DNA of 64,000 bases from RGIG8050 sp045588915 (GTDB lineage: Bacteria; Bacillota; Clostridia; Christensenellales; UBA1242): assembly GCA_045588915.1 (NCBI GenBank), contig JAZNFA010000004.1:62001-126000 (forward strand), given 5' to 3'. Position numbers and translations under genes: made by a program. The notes under the pieces were generated by a model, which saw nothing but the letters and a program-made list of their open reading frames with translations, was not told where the DNA came from and did not search any database. Below are positions 34,637 to 43,534 of this stretch, in pieces. Positions within the stretch are counted from its first letter, which is position 1. Every line of letters begins with the position of its first letter.

Positions 34637-35504
34637 TCTGATATTCTAATTCTAAAACACGAGCGTAACAATTTTTAACGGCAATAGGATTACTTCCGTA
34701 GTCTCGACGACTGTATTTAATTGCATAAGGTGAACAACCTAAAATTTTTCCAACAACGTTAATATCATCTTTGCTGGCAGTTGCATAATAAGCACGACGC
34801 ATTTGTGCAACTACTCCACCAAAAATCAAATATTCGTTAGTATTACTGCTAATTAACCACGATAAAATACTGGTCGCAGCTTTGATTTGATTGGCTAAAA
34901 TAGCGGCACCTAATTCATAAATTTGGTAATCCAAAGTTTTCGTCAAATACGGTTGCAAATGTTGAATTTCCCAAACAGGCAAATCTTGATAATAAGCCAA
35001 AAATTTCGTTAGTTCATTGTCGATTAACGTATAGTAACCACCCGTTGCTTCAACCAAATAATTTGCAGCATCTCGTGTAATTTGATGTGGTGCAATTTGT
35101 TTAGCAATTAAGGGCACTAAAATTTCGGCTGCCATTGGATTACAGTTAACAACGGTAGCCCCTTTTAAATTTGCTTCGGGTTTTTCACGGTAACTAATAA
35201 GAATTAAAACATTTCCTGCGACAGGATTTTTAATGTATTGATTGATAGCACTGAACGATGGTTTATCGCCTAATGTTGCAACAACCAAGCGTGCGTTCGT
35301 AAAAAAGGAAGTTGTCGTTAAAGCTGCAACAATTGTTTCGCCGTTTGTATCATCGTCAAATTTGGTTACTTCAGCATCTGATAAAGCATTGGTAATTAAA
35401 CTAACAGCTTTGTTAATCAAAAAATAATCTGCCCCATAAAGAAAATAAACAGGTTCAATTTGATTTTTTAAACTAGCTTTTAACTGCGCAAAATCCATTA
35501 TCAT
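34581..35504 (-). CDS. holA: DNA polymerase III delta subunit
   Basis: A 307-residue clamp-loader subunit that opens the beta clamp. The N-terminus EPVYFLYGADYFLINKAVSL matches the HolA opening (normally YLL-G-E). A RecA-like fold, a middle helical domain and the C-terminal collar helices (SILSWLISSN) follow. It starts at ATG 35504, or possibly at the second ATG 6 nt downstream. The preceding comEC stop is 1 nt away, so holA is the fourth gene of the recR operon. comEC-holA adjacency is common in Bacillota, which supports both calls. Confidence 0.88.
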   Translation of the reverse strand: MIMDFAQLKASLKNQIEPVYFLYGADYFLINKAVSLITNALSDAEVTKFDDDTNGETIVAALTTTSFFTNARLVVATLGDKPSFSAINQYIKNPVAGNVLILISYREKPEANLKGATVVNCNPMAAEILVPLIAKQIAPHQITRDAANYLVEATGGYYTLIDNELTKFLAYYQDLPVWEIQHLQPYLTKTLDYQIYELGAAILANQIKAATSILSWLISSNTNEYLIFGGVVAQMRRAYYATASKDDINVVGKILGCSPYAIKYSRRDYGSNPIAVKNCYARVLELEYQIKSGQTTVAAALDALIYR

Positions 35505-35505
35505 A

Positions 35506-36669
35506 TTAAAGCATAATTAAGGTCAAATAACAAGTAAACATCACTACTGCCAATGGGTACTTAATTTGTCGTTTCACAAAAACAAACCGAGATAAAAGTA
35601 AAGTTGCGAGATAATAAACTATTATAGCAGTAACTCCATGCGTAATTGTTAAAGTTGCCCATGGAATTTCGCCAATTGCACTGGTAACCCATATTACTAG
35701 ATTTAAAATAGGTTCAACTAACCACATTACTACACCACAAATAAATGTACCTACAGAAAGCATAGCGAGATAAAACGCACACATCAATAATGGCACTAAA
35801 ACAACATTGGCAATCAAACCGAGTAAAGGAACACTACCAAAGAAATAAACAACGAATGGGAAACTGCCTAAAGTAACAGCAACGTACATTGCAACAGCAC
35901 TGGAAGGTAAAACCTTGAAAACTGTTTGATACCAAAGATGGATTCCTAGCACGCAAGAAAATGACAAAAGGAAGGACGCCGAAACCAAAGCATACGGATA
36001 AATGATTAAGACAATAATGGCTGCCAAAGATAAAACGGATAAAGAATCGGCAATATGTAAATGATGTTTTGCAAAGGAATAAACTAAACACATAATCACA
36101 GCACGAATGATTGAATACTTCCAACCACATAAGTATCCATAAAAAAGTAGAATCGGAGCAATGATCCAAAGATGGGCACGCTTCGGAACACGACACCAAC
36201 GCAATAAAGTTCCAATTGCACCAAACAAAGCACTCACGTGAAGACCAGAAACAACTAAAATATGTGCCATACCTGCTACCGTAAAATCATAACGAACTCC
36301 AAAAGTTAACACACTTTTATCACCGAAAAGCATTGTATAAACAAGGTCAGTATTTTCTTCGGAAAGAAATAATGATAAGTACCAACGAGCATAACGCAAA
36401 ATTACACCACGTAACCCTTCATCAGGATTATAACTTAAATAATATGGATTACTCACAAAACAAGTTGTCAACAGATAACTTAACATCACAAGCACGTAAA
36501 CACAAATAGCAACAATCTTAAATTCACGTGGCAATTTCGTCCATAACAAAAGATTTAACAAAACAATCGCAAAGATGACAGCGCACCACCAAGCTAACAT
36601 CGCTGAACCAATTGCCAAAATGACAATAAGTGCTAACCAACACAGTGGTCGAAAATTACAAAGTTTCAT
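35506..36669 (-). CDS. comEC: ComEC/Rec2-type competence membrane protein, core domain only
   Basis: A 387-residue polytopic membrane protein. TVAGMAHILVVSGLHVSALFGAIG is the hallmark of the ComEC channel domain (HL-x-x-SGLH). Most of the protein is hydrophobic, with about ten helices. Full ComEC has 700-800 residues, with an N-terminal OB domain and a C-terminal metallo-beta-lactamase nuclease. Neither is present; the protein ends with the last helices. It could still form the DNA uptake pore if another nuclease acts, or have a different role. It starts 2 nt after the stop of the upstream gene. Confidence 0.82.
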   Translation of the reverse strand: MKLCNFRPLCWLALIVILAIGSAMLAWWCAVIFAIVLLNLLLWTKLPREFKIVAICVYVLVMLSYLLTTCFVSNPYYLSYNPDEGLRGVILRYARWYLSLFLSEENTDLVYTMLFGDKSVLTFGVRYDFTVAGMAHILVVSGLHVSALFGAIGTLLRWCRVPKRAHLWIIAPILLFYGYLCGWKYSIIRAVIMCLVYSFAKHHLHIADSLSVLSLAAIIVLIIYPYALVSASFLLSFSCVLGIHLWYQTVFKVLPSSAVAMYVAVTLGSFPFVVYFFGSVPLLGLIANVVLVPLLMCAFYLAMLSVGTFICGVVMWLVEPILNLVIWVTSAIGEIPWATLTITHGVTAIIVYYLATLLLSRFVFVKRQIKYPLAVVMFTCYLTLIML

Positions 36670-36671
36670 TT

Positions 36672-37685
36672 TTAACGCACAAGTTCAGTATCATTTGTAG
36701 ATATTTGTGATCCTGCTGCCCTTTCTATTTTTGATTTTTTTAACAACGGTTGAGTACGAAAAGCTTGTTTCATTTGCGAAATTCCATCAATAACTTTTTT
36801 AGCTTTATTAGTCGCTTGTTTTTCAGTCACTGTTTCAATTTCTTCCGTAACTTTTGAGTTTACATCTGATTGTTGTTTGTCATCAATAATGACTGGTGCT
36901 GGTGGTAATTCCTTATCAATTTCTTCTTCACTGGTTAAGTATGGTGTCATTTGGGGGGAACGCACTTCGTAGTATTTTTCAAATGCTTGACGTCTGGCAG
37001 GATTAATCGTACCAATGCCTTCGTGAAATTTGGTGCCAATACGTTCGTTTGCATTTTTAACCTTTGGTAATTTTAATGGCTGGGTTAACCATTTTTCAGT
37101 TTTGTCATTGATTTTTTGGTCATAATCAACAATTAACTTCGCTAAGGTTTCATCTTCTTTTGCAAACTTCGCAATAATTGCGACTTGCGATTGATAATAA
37201 TCTTCTTTCCCCAATCGAACAAAACGTTTAGCTTCATTTAATTCGTTTTGCCATTTTTTTAATAGTTCGTCATTTTTTAATTGCTTCTGGATTCTTTGCA
37301 ATGTCTGCTGAGCAATTCGTTCGCACTCTTGTAACTGACGTACCCGTTGTTTTGCCTTGGCATCTTTCACCCGAACAAGATATTCTAATTCCTCTCCAAT
37401 TTCATCTTCACCAATTGTAAAATCACCGAGGTTAATTAAAACACTGTCCTGCACTAAACCACCAACCGAAGTAACACTTTCCCTTAAATATAATTTGCCG
37501 TTTTTTTCAATATAACGAAAAGCTTTTTGGTCTAATTTCGGAACACTCACAAACTCACGCACACCTGTATCAACTAAACGATATTCATTTTTAATTTCTA
37601 CTTTTTTTAAATTACGTAAAATACGCTTAGCTTCTTCATCTTCATAAGCAAACAACTGTGTTACCTGTTTAGAAGTTATAACCAT
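36672..37685 (-). CDS. Charged helical protein of unknown function in the recR operon
   Basis: A 337-residue cytosolic protein. The first 100 residues look folded, with beta strands (YRLVDTGVREFVSVPKLD). Residues about 105-200 form a highly charged coiled coil, and the C-terminal 130 residues are Pro-, Glu- and Lys-rich and probably disordered. No family recognised. The ATG overlaps the recR stop by 1 nt (TAATG), and comEC follows 2 nt after the stop, so it is fixed in the recR-comEC-holA operon. A role in DNA transactions is suggested only by position. Confidence 0.75.
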   Translation of the reverse strand: MVITSKQVTQLFAYEDEEAKRILRNLKKVEIKNEYRLVDTGVREFVSVPKLDQKAFRYIEKNGKLYLRESVTSVGGLVQDSVLINLGDFTIGEDEIGEELEYLVRVKDAKAKQRVRQLQECERIAQQTLQRIQKQLKNDELLKKWQNELNEAKRFVRLGKEDYYQSQVAIIAKFAKEDETLAKLIVDYDQKINDKTEKWLTQPLKLPKVKNANERIGTKFHEGIGTINPARRQAFEKYYEVRSPQMTPYLTSEEEIDKELPPAPVIIDDKQQSDVNSKVTEEIETVTEKQATNKAKKVIDGISQMKQAFRTQPLLKKSKIERAAGSQISTNDTELVR

Positions 37686-38278
37686 TACAACACCTCAGTG
37701 CGATTACGCAAAGCCATTCCAATCGTCATTTCATCTGCATATTCCAAAGCGACACCCATTGCAATTCCGGTTGCCAAACGTGAAACCTTAATTCCACTTG
37801 GTTTAATTAAGGAAGCCAAATAGTTAGCCGTTGCCTCTCCTTCAACATCAGCAGATAAAGCAATAATAACTTCTTTGATTTTTTCCGTTTGTAATCTAGT
37901 CATTAAAGATTTAAGATTAAGCTGGTCTGGCCCTTTTTTATTTAAAGGTGATAACACGCCGTGCAAGACGTGATAAGTTCCTTGAAAAGCATGACAACGT
38001 TCAATCACAGAAATATCTTTCGGATGTGCAACAACACAAACAATTTCACTTTGACGTGTCGCACAAATTTCACATTTATCGTTTACCGAAAAATTACCAC
38101 AAACTTGACAGAACTTGACTTGACGTTTTACAGCACTGATCGCAGCACTGAATTGTTCTGCATCTTCACGCGACATTTCAATCACACGATAAGCATAGCG
38201 TTCGGCAGTTTTATAACCGACACCGGGCAACTTTGTAAAGTAGTTAATCAGCGTGTCGACGCACGACAAGTTTGCCAT
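37685..38278 (-). CDS. recR: Recombination mediator RecR
   Basis: A 197-residue protein that helps load RecA with RecF and RecO. It has the N-terminal helix-hairpin-helix (LPGVGYKTAERYAYRVIEM), the four-cysteine zinc finger CQVCGNFSVNDKCEIC near residue 57, a Toprim domain (VCVVAHPKDISVIER to VSRLATGIAMGVALEYAD) and the terminal Walker B-like segment. Length is typical. It is the first gene of a four-gene operon (recR, unknown, comEC, holA) with a leaderless-type start. Confidence 0.96.
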   Translation of the reverse strand: MANLSCVDTLINYFTKLPGVGYKTAERYAYRVIEMSREDAEQFSAAISAVKRQVKFCQVCGNFSVNDKCEICATRQSEIVCVVAHPKDISVIERCHAFQGTYHVLHGVLSPLNKKGPDQLNLKSLMTRLQTEKIKEVIIALSADVEGEATANYLASLIKPSGIKVSRLATGIAMGVALEYADEMTIGMALRNRTEVL

Positions 38279-38283
38279 ATTTC

Positions 38284-38311
38284 AATATATCATTAAGCAA
38301 CTAATCTGCAA
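38284..38311 (-). promoter_or_regulatory. Leaderless-type promoter of the recR operon
   Basis: On the minus strand TTGCAG (38306-38311), 16 nt, TATATT (38284-38289), then 5 nt to the ATG at 38278. It overlaps the end of spoIIE. Confidence 0.55.
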
Positions 38312-38312
38312 A

Positions 38313-40598
38313 TTACATTTTTACTATTTGCGCTACCGTAACGGTACAATCATCGGCAGGATAACCATCGGATAAATTTGTCACTTCGGCAACTAACTGG
38401 TCAGCCAACTGTTGTGGATTCGTCACATCAAGGTTATTGATAAAACCAGCCAAAGCCACCTTTTCACCACCGAAAACATCTAAGACGCCATCACTGACTA
38501 AAACCACCATATCCCCTGCCGACAACATTGCTTTGGTGATTTTGGGTTCGATATCATCTAAAATACCTAACGGCAAAGAACCTGCTTCGACAACTTCAAC
38601 TTCTCGTCCACGTTTAATAAAACCATCTGCTGCACCCACTTTAATAAAATCAACGTCGCCGGTAGCTAAATCAAAAACACACATATCCAAAGCTGAAAAA
38701 ACATCTTGTCCCGTAAACGTCAGTAATTGATTCACGGAATACATAATAATCTCATCTGGAAAACCTGCTTTGTAAAAATTTTCAACCAAAGATAACGCTA
38801 ACGTGCTGGCACGTGCTGCACGCTCACCGGCACCCATTCCATCACACAAGGCCATTAAAGTTTTTTCATTTGTTACACGTAAAAAGGAAAAGTTATCCCC
38901 ACTAGTTTGGTTAACTCCTTTCGTAACCCCAGCCATACCGAACAAAATACTATATTTAGGTGCAGACCGAACCGAAACAATGGCATAACCTTTGGTATCA
39001 GCATCAACAATTTCATCCACAATCATCTTATGCCCACAAACCTGACTCACAACTTTCTCAATGCGTTGATTTTTAGCATCACCACGTGGCACCAAAACCG
39101 AAACTACATATTCATTCTGTGTTGTCTTCGTAATCAAACAATCTTCAGCAAAAATGTTCCGAAACAATAATTCTTCTTTAACCATTTCGCCACGTTCATT
39201 ATCAAAAACCACACTACGACAAACATCATTGGCAAAATTACCACATAACTGTGAGATGCCTGCTAATAAATTAGCCATTAAAATTTTTCCACTATCTAAA
39301 CCAGCAATGATTTGTTCTTTGTTACGATTAACGACAAGTAATTTATTTAAGGCAGACATTAAAGTATTGATTCGCGTACATTTTACTGCCAAAGTGTTTG
39401 GCACATCAAGCAAAGTAACCGTTCCCTGCTTCAGTCCATTTTTTGCCAAATTTGTAATTCCGGTTTCAACATCCTGTGTAGATGTTGTTGTTTTGCGGCA
39501 AATACCACGGTGTGGACAATTATCGCAAACACTCCCCGTGATTTCGGTACATAATAAAACAGCTGTTTCTTGTGGTGGCAATGATGCACGTGTTAAGTTG
39601 CGATAAGTATTTTGCATCTCGTTGAAAACAGCAGCTAACGAACGCATACGTAAAGAAATACCTGCCGTATTCCGATTGATAGTGTTTTTGGAAACCAAAA
39701 AACCACCAAGACCGTTTGCACCAAAAGTAAAATAACGCGCCATACTCGGTGGCACACATAAAAACAAAGCCATAGCTGTAACCAACGGTAACAAGCTCCA
39801 TCCATCATAATAGCCATAAGCATTGAAATAGATACCAATCACTAAATCAGTAAAAAACAATGCAACCAAACTATACAAACGTTGTTTACTTTTAAAAACA
39901 TAACAAATAATTGCTAATAATACCATTATCGCAACATAAACTAAATTAGTAGTAGCAAAAGCCTTACCCAAACCCAATGCTGCCGCTAACATTACCGTTG
40001 ATTTAGGATTAACATAAAAAACACCCATTAAAATAATGAGCACGCTACAAAACTTATACAATTCAAAATATGGATTTTGTAGACCACACAAGCCTAATGC
40101 TAAAATAATTACTAAACACATCAAACCAACAATTTGATTAATTGTCCACGGGAAGTTAAATTTCTTTTGCGCAATTGCTTTTAAACATTCAAAACAAGCC
40201 AAAAGGAAAATACAACCAACCAAAACAGCAATTAAAGTTTGTGCAATATGTGAGTGTTTGACAAAAGCCACGTAAACATTAAAAGCTTGCGAAAGTAAAA
40301 AACCGACTAATAAGGTTGGGAAATACCAAACTTTTTTTCCTTTCAACCAACGCAATGTCAAAGCTGTTAAGATAAAAATCGCACAAGCAAAAATGACACC
40401 AAGCAGGTTTATCTGCTGTGGACAACGCCATAACTCAACCACAATCAAACCACACACAGGCACGACTTTTGGGATAAATGTTACACCTAAGGCAAACATA
40501 AATGCCGTTGCAAATGGACGAATCACAGAACCAATTACAGCACAATCTAAAATCACCAAAATAACGACAGACAAAACTGAGAGTAAGAGTTTTTTCAT
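38313..40598 (-). CDS. spoIIE: Stage II sporulation protein E (SpoIIE) phosphatase
   Basis: A 761-residue protein that dephosphorylates SpoIIAA to release sigma-F in the forespore and helps place the polar septum. About ten membrane helices fill the first 300 residues. A regulatory middle domain includes CDNCPHRGICRK. The C-terminal PP2C phosphatase (about 545-760) keeps its metal-binding Asp positions in LMALCDGMGAGERAARAS, VVLVSDGVLDVFGG and PADDCTVTV. Length is close to B. subtilis SpoIIE (827). The -10 box CATAAT lies 6 nt before the ATG but no good -35 box is present. Upstream sites resemble Spo0A boxes, which fits activator-dependent expression at the onset of sporulation. Confidence 0.94.
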   Translation of the reverse strand: MKKLLLSVLSVVILVILDCAVIGSVIRPFATAFMFALGVTFIPKVVPVCGLIVVELWRCPQQINLLGVIFACAIFILTALTLRWLKGKKVWYFPTLLVGFLLSQAFNVYVAFVKHSHIAQTLIAVLVGCIFLLACFECLKAIAQKKFNFPWTINQIVGLMCLVIILALGLCGLQNPYFELYKFCSVLIILMGVFYVNPKSTVMLAAALGLGKAFATTNLVYVAIMVLLAIICYVFKSKQRLYSLVALFFTDLVIGIYFNAYGYYDGWSLLPLVTAMALFLCVPPSMARYFTFGANGLGGFLVSKNTINRNTAGISLRMRSLAAVFNEMQNTYRNLTRASLPPQETAVLLCTEITGSVCDNCPHRGICRKTTTSTQDVETGITNLAKNGLKQGTVTLLDVPNTLAVKCTRINTLMSALNKLLVVNRNKEQIIAGLDSGKILMANLLAGISQLCGNFANDVCRSVVFDNERGEMVKEELLFRNIFAEDCLITKTTQNEYVVSVLVPRGDAKNQRIEKVVSQVCGHKMIVDEIVDADTKGYAIVSVRSAPKYSILFGMAGVTKGVNQTSGDNFSFLRVTNEKTLMALCDGMGAGERAARASTLALSLVENFYKAGFPDEIIMYSVNQLLTFTGQDVFSALDMCVFDLATGDVDFIKVGAADGFIKRGREVEVVEAGSLPLGILDDIEPKITKAMLSAGDMVVLVSDGVLDVFGGEKVALAGFINNLDVTNPQQLADQLVAEVTNLSDGYPADDCTVTVAQIVKM

Positions 40599-40632
40599 TG
40601 CAAAATTATGACAAGAAACACAAAACTTAAAC

Positions 40633-40669
40633 TGTCGCTTTGTGTCAAATAAACACTAACGATGTCAAA
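40633..40669. promoter_or_regulatory. Candidate Spo0A boxes upstream of spoIIE
   Basis: Three heptamers resembling the Spo0A box TGTCGAA lie at 40633 (TGTCGCT), 40643 (TGTCAAA) and 40663 (TGTCAAA). They are spaced 10 and 20 bp apart, that is on one face of the helix. They fall about 35-71 bp upstream of the predicted spoIIE start, the place expected for Spo0A activation of a promoter lacking a -35 box. Confidence 0.45.
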
Positions 40670-40687
40670 TTGCACACAAGATTATGA

Positions 40688-40716
40688 TTGTGGCGTCAAG
40701 AAAAATTGTATATAAT
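40688..40716 (+). promoter_or_regulatory. Leaderless-type promoter of secA
   Basis: TTGTGG (40688-40693), 17 nt, TATAAT (40711-40716), then 6 nt to the ATG at 40723. Confidence 0.7.
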
Positions 40717-40722
40717 GGTTGT

Positions 40723-43356
40723 ATGGGTTTATTTGCAAGTGATAATACACGTTCCGTACGTAAATTACAACGTATTGCCGACTTAGTTGTTGCCTTAGAA
40801 GAAGAATATGCAGCACTCAACGACAATGATTTGGTGGCGAAAACAGCTGAGTTTAAAGAACGCTTGGCACAAGGTGAAACTTTAGATGATATTTTGCCAG
40901 AAGCGTTTGCCACAGTTCGTGAAGCAGCTTACCGTGTTTTGGGACAAAAAGCTTATTATGTTCAAATCTTAGGTGGTATTGCTCTCCACCAAGGTCGTAT
41001 CGCCGAAATGAAAACAGGTGAAGGTAAAACATTGGTTTCCACAATGCCAGCCTATTTAAATGCTTTAACAGGCAAAGGTGTTCATATTGTTGAGGTAAAT
41101 GAATACTTAGCCAAACGTAACAGTGAGTGGATGGGAAAAGTCCATCGCTTTTTGGGATTATCTGTAGGTCTAAGTTTGTCGCACACTACCCCAGATGTAA
41201 AGCGCTATGCTTACAGTCAAGATATTACTTATGTAACCAGCAGCGAAGTCGGTTTTGACTACTTGCGTGATAATGTTGCGCACCATAAAAATGACCGAGT
41301 ATTGCGTGGTATGAATTATGCTGTCATCGACGAAATTGATAGTATCTTAATTGATGAAAGTCGTACACCATTGATTATGTCAGCACCAACCAAAGACAAC
41401 AGTGAGTTATATAAAGTTGCCGATAAATTTGTGCGTACTTTAAGTAAAGAAGACTATGAAATCGATTTAAAAGAACGTGCCGTGCGCTTAACAGAATCAG
41501 GATTTACAAAAGCTGAACGTGCTTTTAATATTGAAAACATTAGTGATGCCAACAATATGGAACTCAATCATTTTATCAACAACGCAATGAAAGCACATCA
41601 CTTGTTTATGATTGATGCTGATTATATCGTAAATGCTCAAAAAGAAATTATTATTATTGACCAAAATACAGGTCGTGCAATGGTTGGCCGTCGTTACAGT
41701 GATGGATTACACCAAGCAATTGAAGCAAAAGAAAACGTACCAATTAAAAATGAAGATAAAACAGTTGCGACAATTACAATTCAAAATCTTTTTAAACTTT
41801 ATCGTAAATTATCTGGAATGACGGGTACAGCAAAAACCGAAGAAGACGAATTCAAAAAAATCTATGGCGTCGACGTTGTTGCAATTCCAACTAACAAACC
41901 AGTTTTACGTGAGGACGCACCTGATGTCATCTTCCAAAATATGACAAATAAATTAGCTGCAATTTATGAAGATGTACTCTACCGTTATGAACGCAAACAA
42001 CCAGTCTTAATTGGTACAACAACAATTGAACGTAGTGAAGAAATTTCTAAATATTTAAAAAGTAAAAAAGTTCCACACGTTGTCTTAAATGCAAAAAACC
42101 ACGAAAAAGAAGCTGACATTGTTGCCAGTGCTGGACGTTTAGGTAGCGTTACAATTGCAACAAATATGGCTGGTCGTGGTACGGACATTCACTTAGGTGG
42201 TAATGCTGAACATATGGCAATGAACCAACTAAAAAAAGACGGTTTATCGGACCAAGAAATTTATGATGCTACTGCTTATTTTGAAACCAAAGACGAAAAA
42301 ATCTTAGCCAATCGTAAATTGTTTAAAGAATATTTAGAACAATTTCAAAAAGAAACTTCAGCTGAACGCGAAAAAGTTGTTGCTTTGGGTGGTTTACATA
42401 TCATTGGTACGGAACGCCACGACAGTCGTCGTATTGACAACCAGTTGCGTGGTCGTGCCGGACGTCAAGGCGATCCAGGAAGTTCAATTTTCTACATTTC
42501 TTGTGACGATGAAATTATGAAACGCTTTGGAAAAGATGTCATCGGTGGCACAATGCGTTTCTTAAACTTAGACGACGTTCAAAGTAAGATGATTACCAAA
42601 TTGTTTGAACGTGTACAAAAACGTGTTGAAGGTTATTATTTTGACAGTCGTCGTGTAACCTTTGAATACGATAACGTATTAAATGATCAACGTATCGTAA
42701 TTTATCGTGAACGTGATAAAATTCTTGATGGTGAAAACGTACACGAACAAATTATTAAATTCTTCCCAGACCTAGTTTATGATGTTGTTAGTCAAGCTAT
42801 TGATTCAACACAACACTACTCCGAATGGGATTTAACAAAAGCCAACCAAATCCTATCTGATAAGTTATTTGGTACACACGTTGAATACTTAGACAAAGAA
42901 AACACCGACAAAGCAAATTTCAATGATATTTACGAAATGGTTTTAGATGCAGTTAACGAACAATACGAAGCGAAGATTGCCAAACTTAATGAAGAAGGAT
43001 TTAACTTTGCAGCTTTTGAACGCGACATCTTGTTGTCTGTTGTAGATAAGAAATGGGTCAGCCACATTGACGCAATGGTAAACTTACGTAACGGAATTAG
43101 TTTACGTGGTTATGGTGGAAAAGATCCATTGTTTGAATATCGTCGTGAAGCTATTGGGATGTTTAACGATATGATTGAAAGCATTAACAAAGAAACGGCA
43201 ATTTTCCTTTTCAAAGTACGCATTGAACGTCAAGAAGCACCGAAGCCGAAGACTCCCATAATCAATAATGTAAACTTAAAAAAGGCTGGTCGTAATGATG
43301 CCTGCCCTTGTGGAAGTGGTAAAAAATACAAACAATGCTGTGGTAAAATCAGTTAA
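40723..43356 (+). CDS. secA: Preprotein translocase ATPase SecA
   Basis: An 877-residue motor that pushes unfolded secretory proteins through SecYEG. It starts MGLFASDNTRSVRKLQ; a frame extending to 40684 would include the promoter and is rejected. Walker A is in EMKTGEGKTLVST near residue 100, Walker B in VIDEIDSILIDESRTPLI near 205. GMTGTAKTEEDEF, TNMAGRGTDIHLGG and QLRGRAGRQGDPGSS follow. The C-terminal zinc motif CPCGSGKKYKQCCG, which binds SecB or ribosomes in other species, is intact. The promoter predicts a leaderless mRNA, striking for a gene that must be well expressed. Confidence 0.97.
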   Translation: MGLFASDNTRSVRKLQRIADLVVALEEEYAALNDNDLVAKTAEFKERLAQGETLDDILPEAFATVREAAYRVLGQKAYYVQILGGIALHQGRIAEMKTGEGKTLVSTMPAYLNALTGKGVHIVEVNEYLAKRNSEWMGKVHRFLGLSVGLSLSHTTPDVKRYAYSQDITYVTSSEVGFDYLRDNVAHHKNDRVLRGMNYAVIDEIDSILIDESRTPLIMSAPTKDNSELYKVADKFVRTLSKEDYEIDLKERAVRLTESGFTKAERAFNIENISDANNMELNHFINNAMKAHHLFMIDADYIVNAQKEIIIIDQNTGRAMVGRRYSDGLHQAIEAKENVPIKNEDKTVATITIQNLFKLYRKLSGMTGTAKTEEDEFKKIYGVDVVAIPTNKPVLREDAPDVIFQNMTNKLAAIYEDVLYRYERKQPVLIGTTTIERSEEISKYLKSKKVPHVVLNAKNHEKEADIVASAGRLGSVTIATNMAGRGTDIHLGGNAEHMAMNQLKKDGLSDQEIYDATAYFETKDEKILANRKLFKEYLEQFQKETSAEREKVVALGGLHIIGTERHDSRRIDNQLRGRAGRQGDPGSSIFYISCDDEIMKRFGKDVIGGTMRFLNLDDVQSKMITKLFERVQKRVEGYYFDSRRVTFEYDNVLNDQRIVIYRERDKILDGENVHEQIIKFFPDLVYDVVSQAIDSTQHYSEWDLTKANQILSDKLFGTHVEYLDKENTDKANFNDIYEMVLDAVNEQYEAKIAKLNEEGFNFAAFERDILLSVVDKKWVSHIDAMVNLRNGISLRGYGGKDPLFEYRREAIGMFNDMIESINKETAIFLFKVRIERQEAPKPKTPIINNVNLKKAGRNDACPCGSGKKYKQCCGKIS

Positions 43357-43383
43357 CAAAATAATAAAAAAAGCCCTAATAGT

Positions 43384-43429
43384 CAGTACATTTTGAAACT
43401 TAAAGATTAAACATAAGTTATGGAATAAC
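43384..43429 (+). repeat. Looser copy of the 3' motif after secA
   Basis: CAGTACATTTTGAAACTT (43384-43401) and TGGAATAAC (43421-43429) match the two halves of the 28-bp motif found after mnmG. They are separated here by 19 nt that extend an AACTTA/TAAGTT inverted repeat. It again lies between a stop codon and a terminator. Confidence 0.5.
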
Positions 43430-43480
43430 ACACCATTAAATGAAGATAATAATTACGAATTTTAAATAATTAATTATAAA

Positions 43481-43508
43481 AAACTCACTACCTTTTTGTA
43501 GTGAGTTT
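43481..43508. terminator. Bidirectional terminator between secA and the GNAT gene
   Basis: AAACTCACTAC (43481-43491) pairs with GTAGTGAGTTT (43498-43508) around a 6-nt loop, with A and T runs on the sides. Confidence 0.9.
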
Positions 43509-43534
43509 TATTTATTTCATAAGATAAATTTTGT

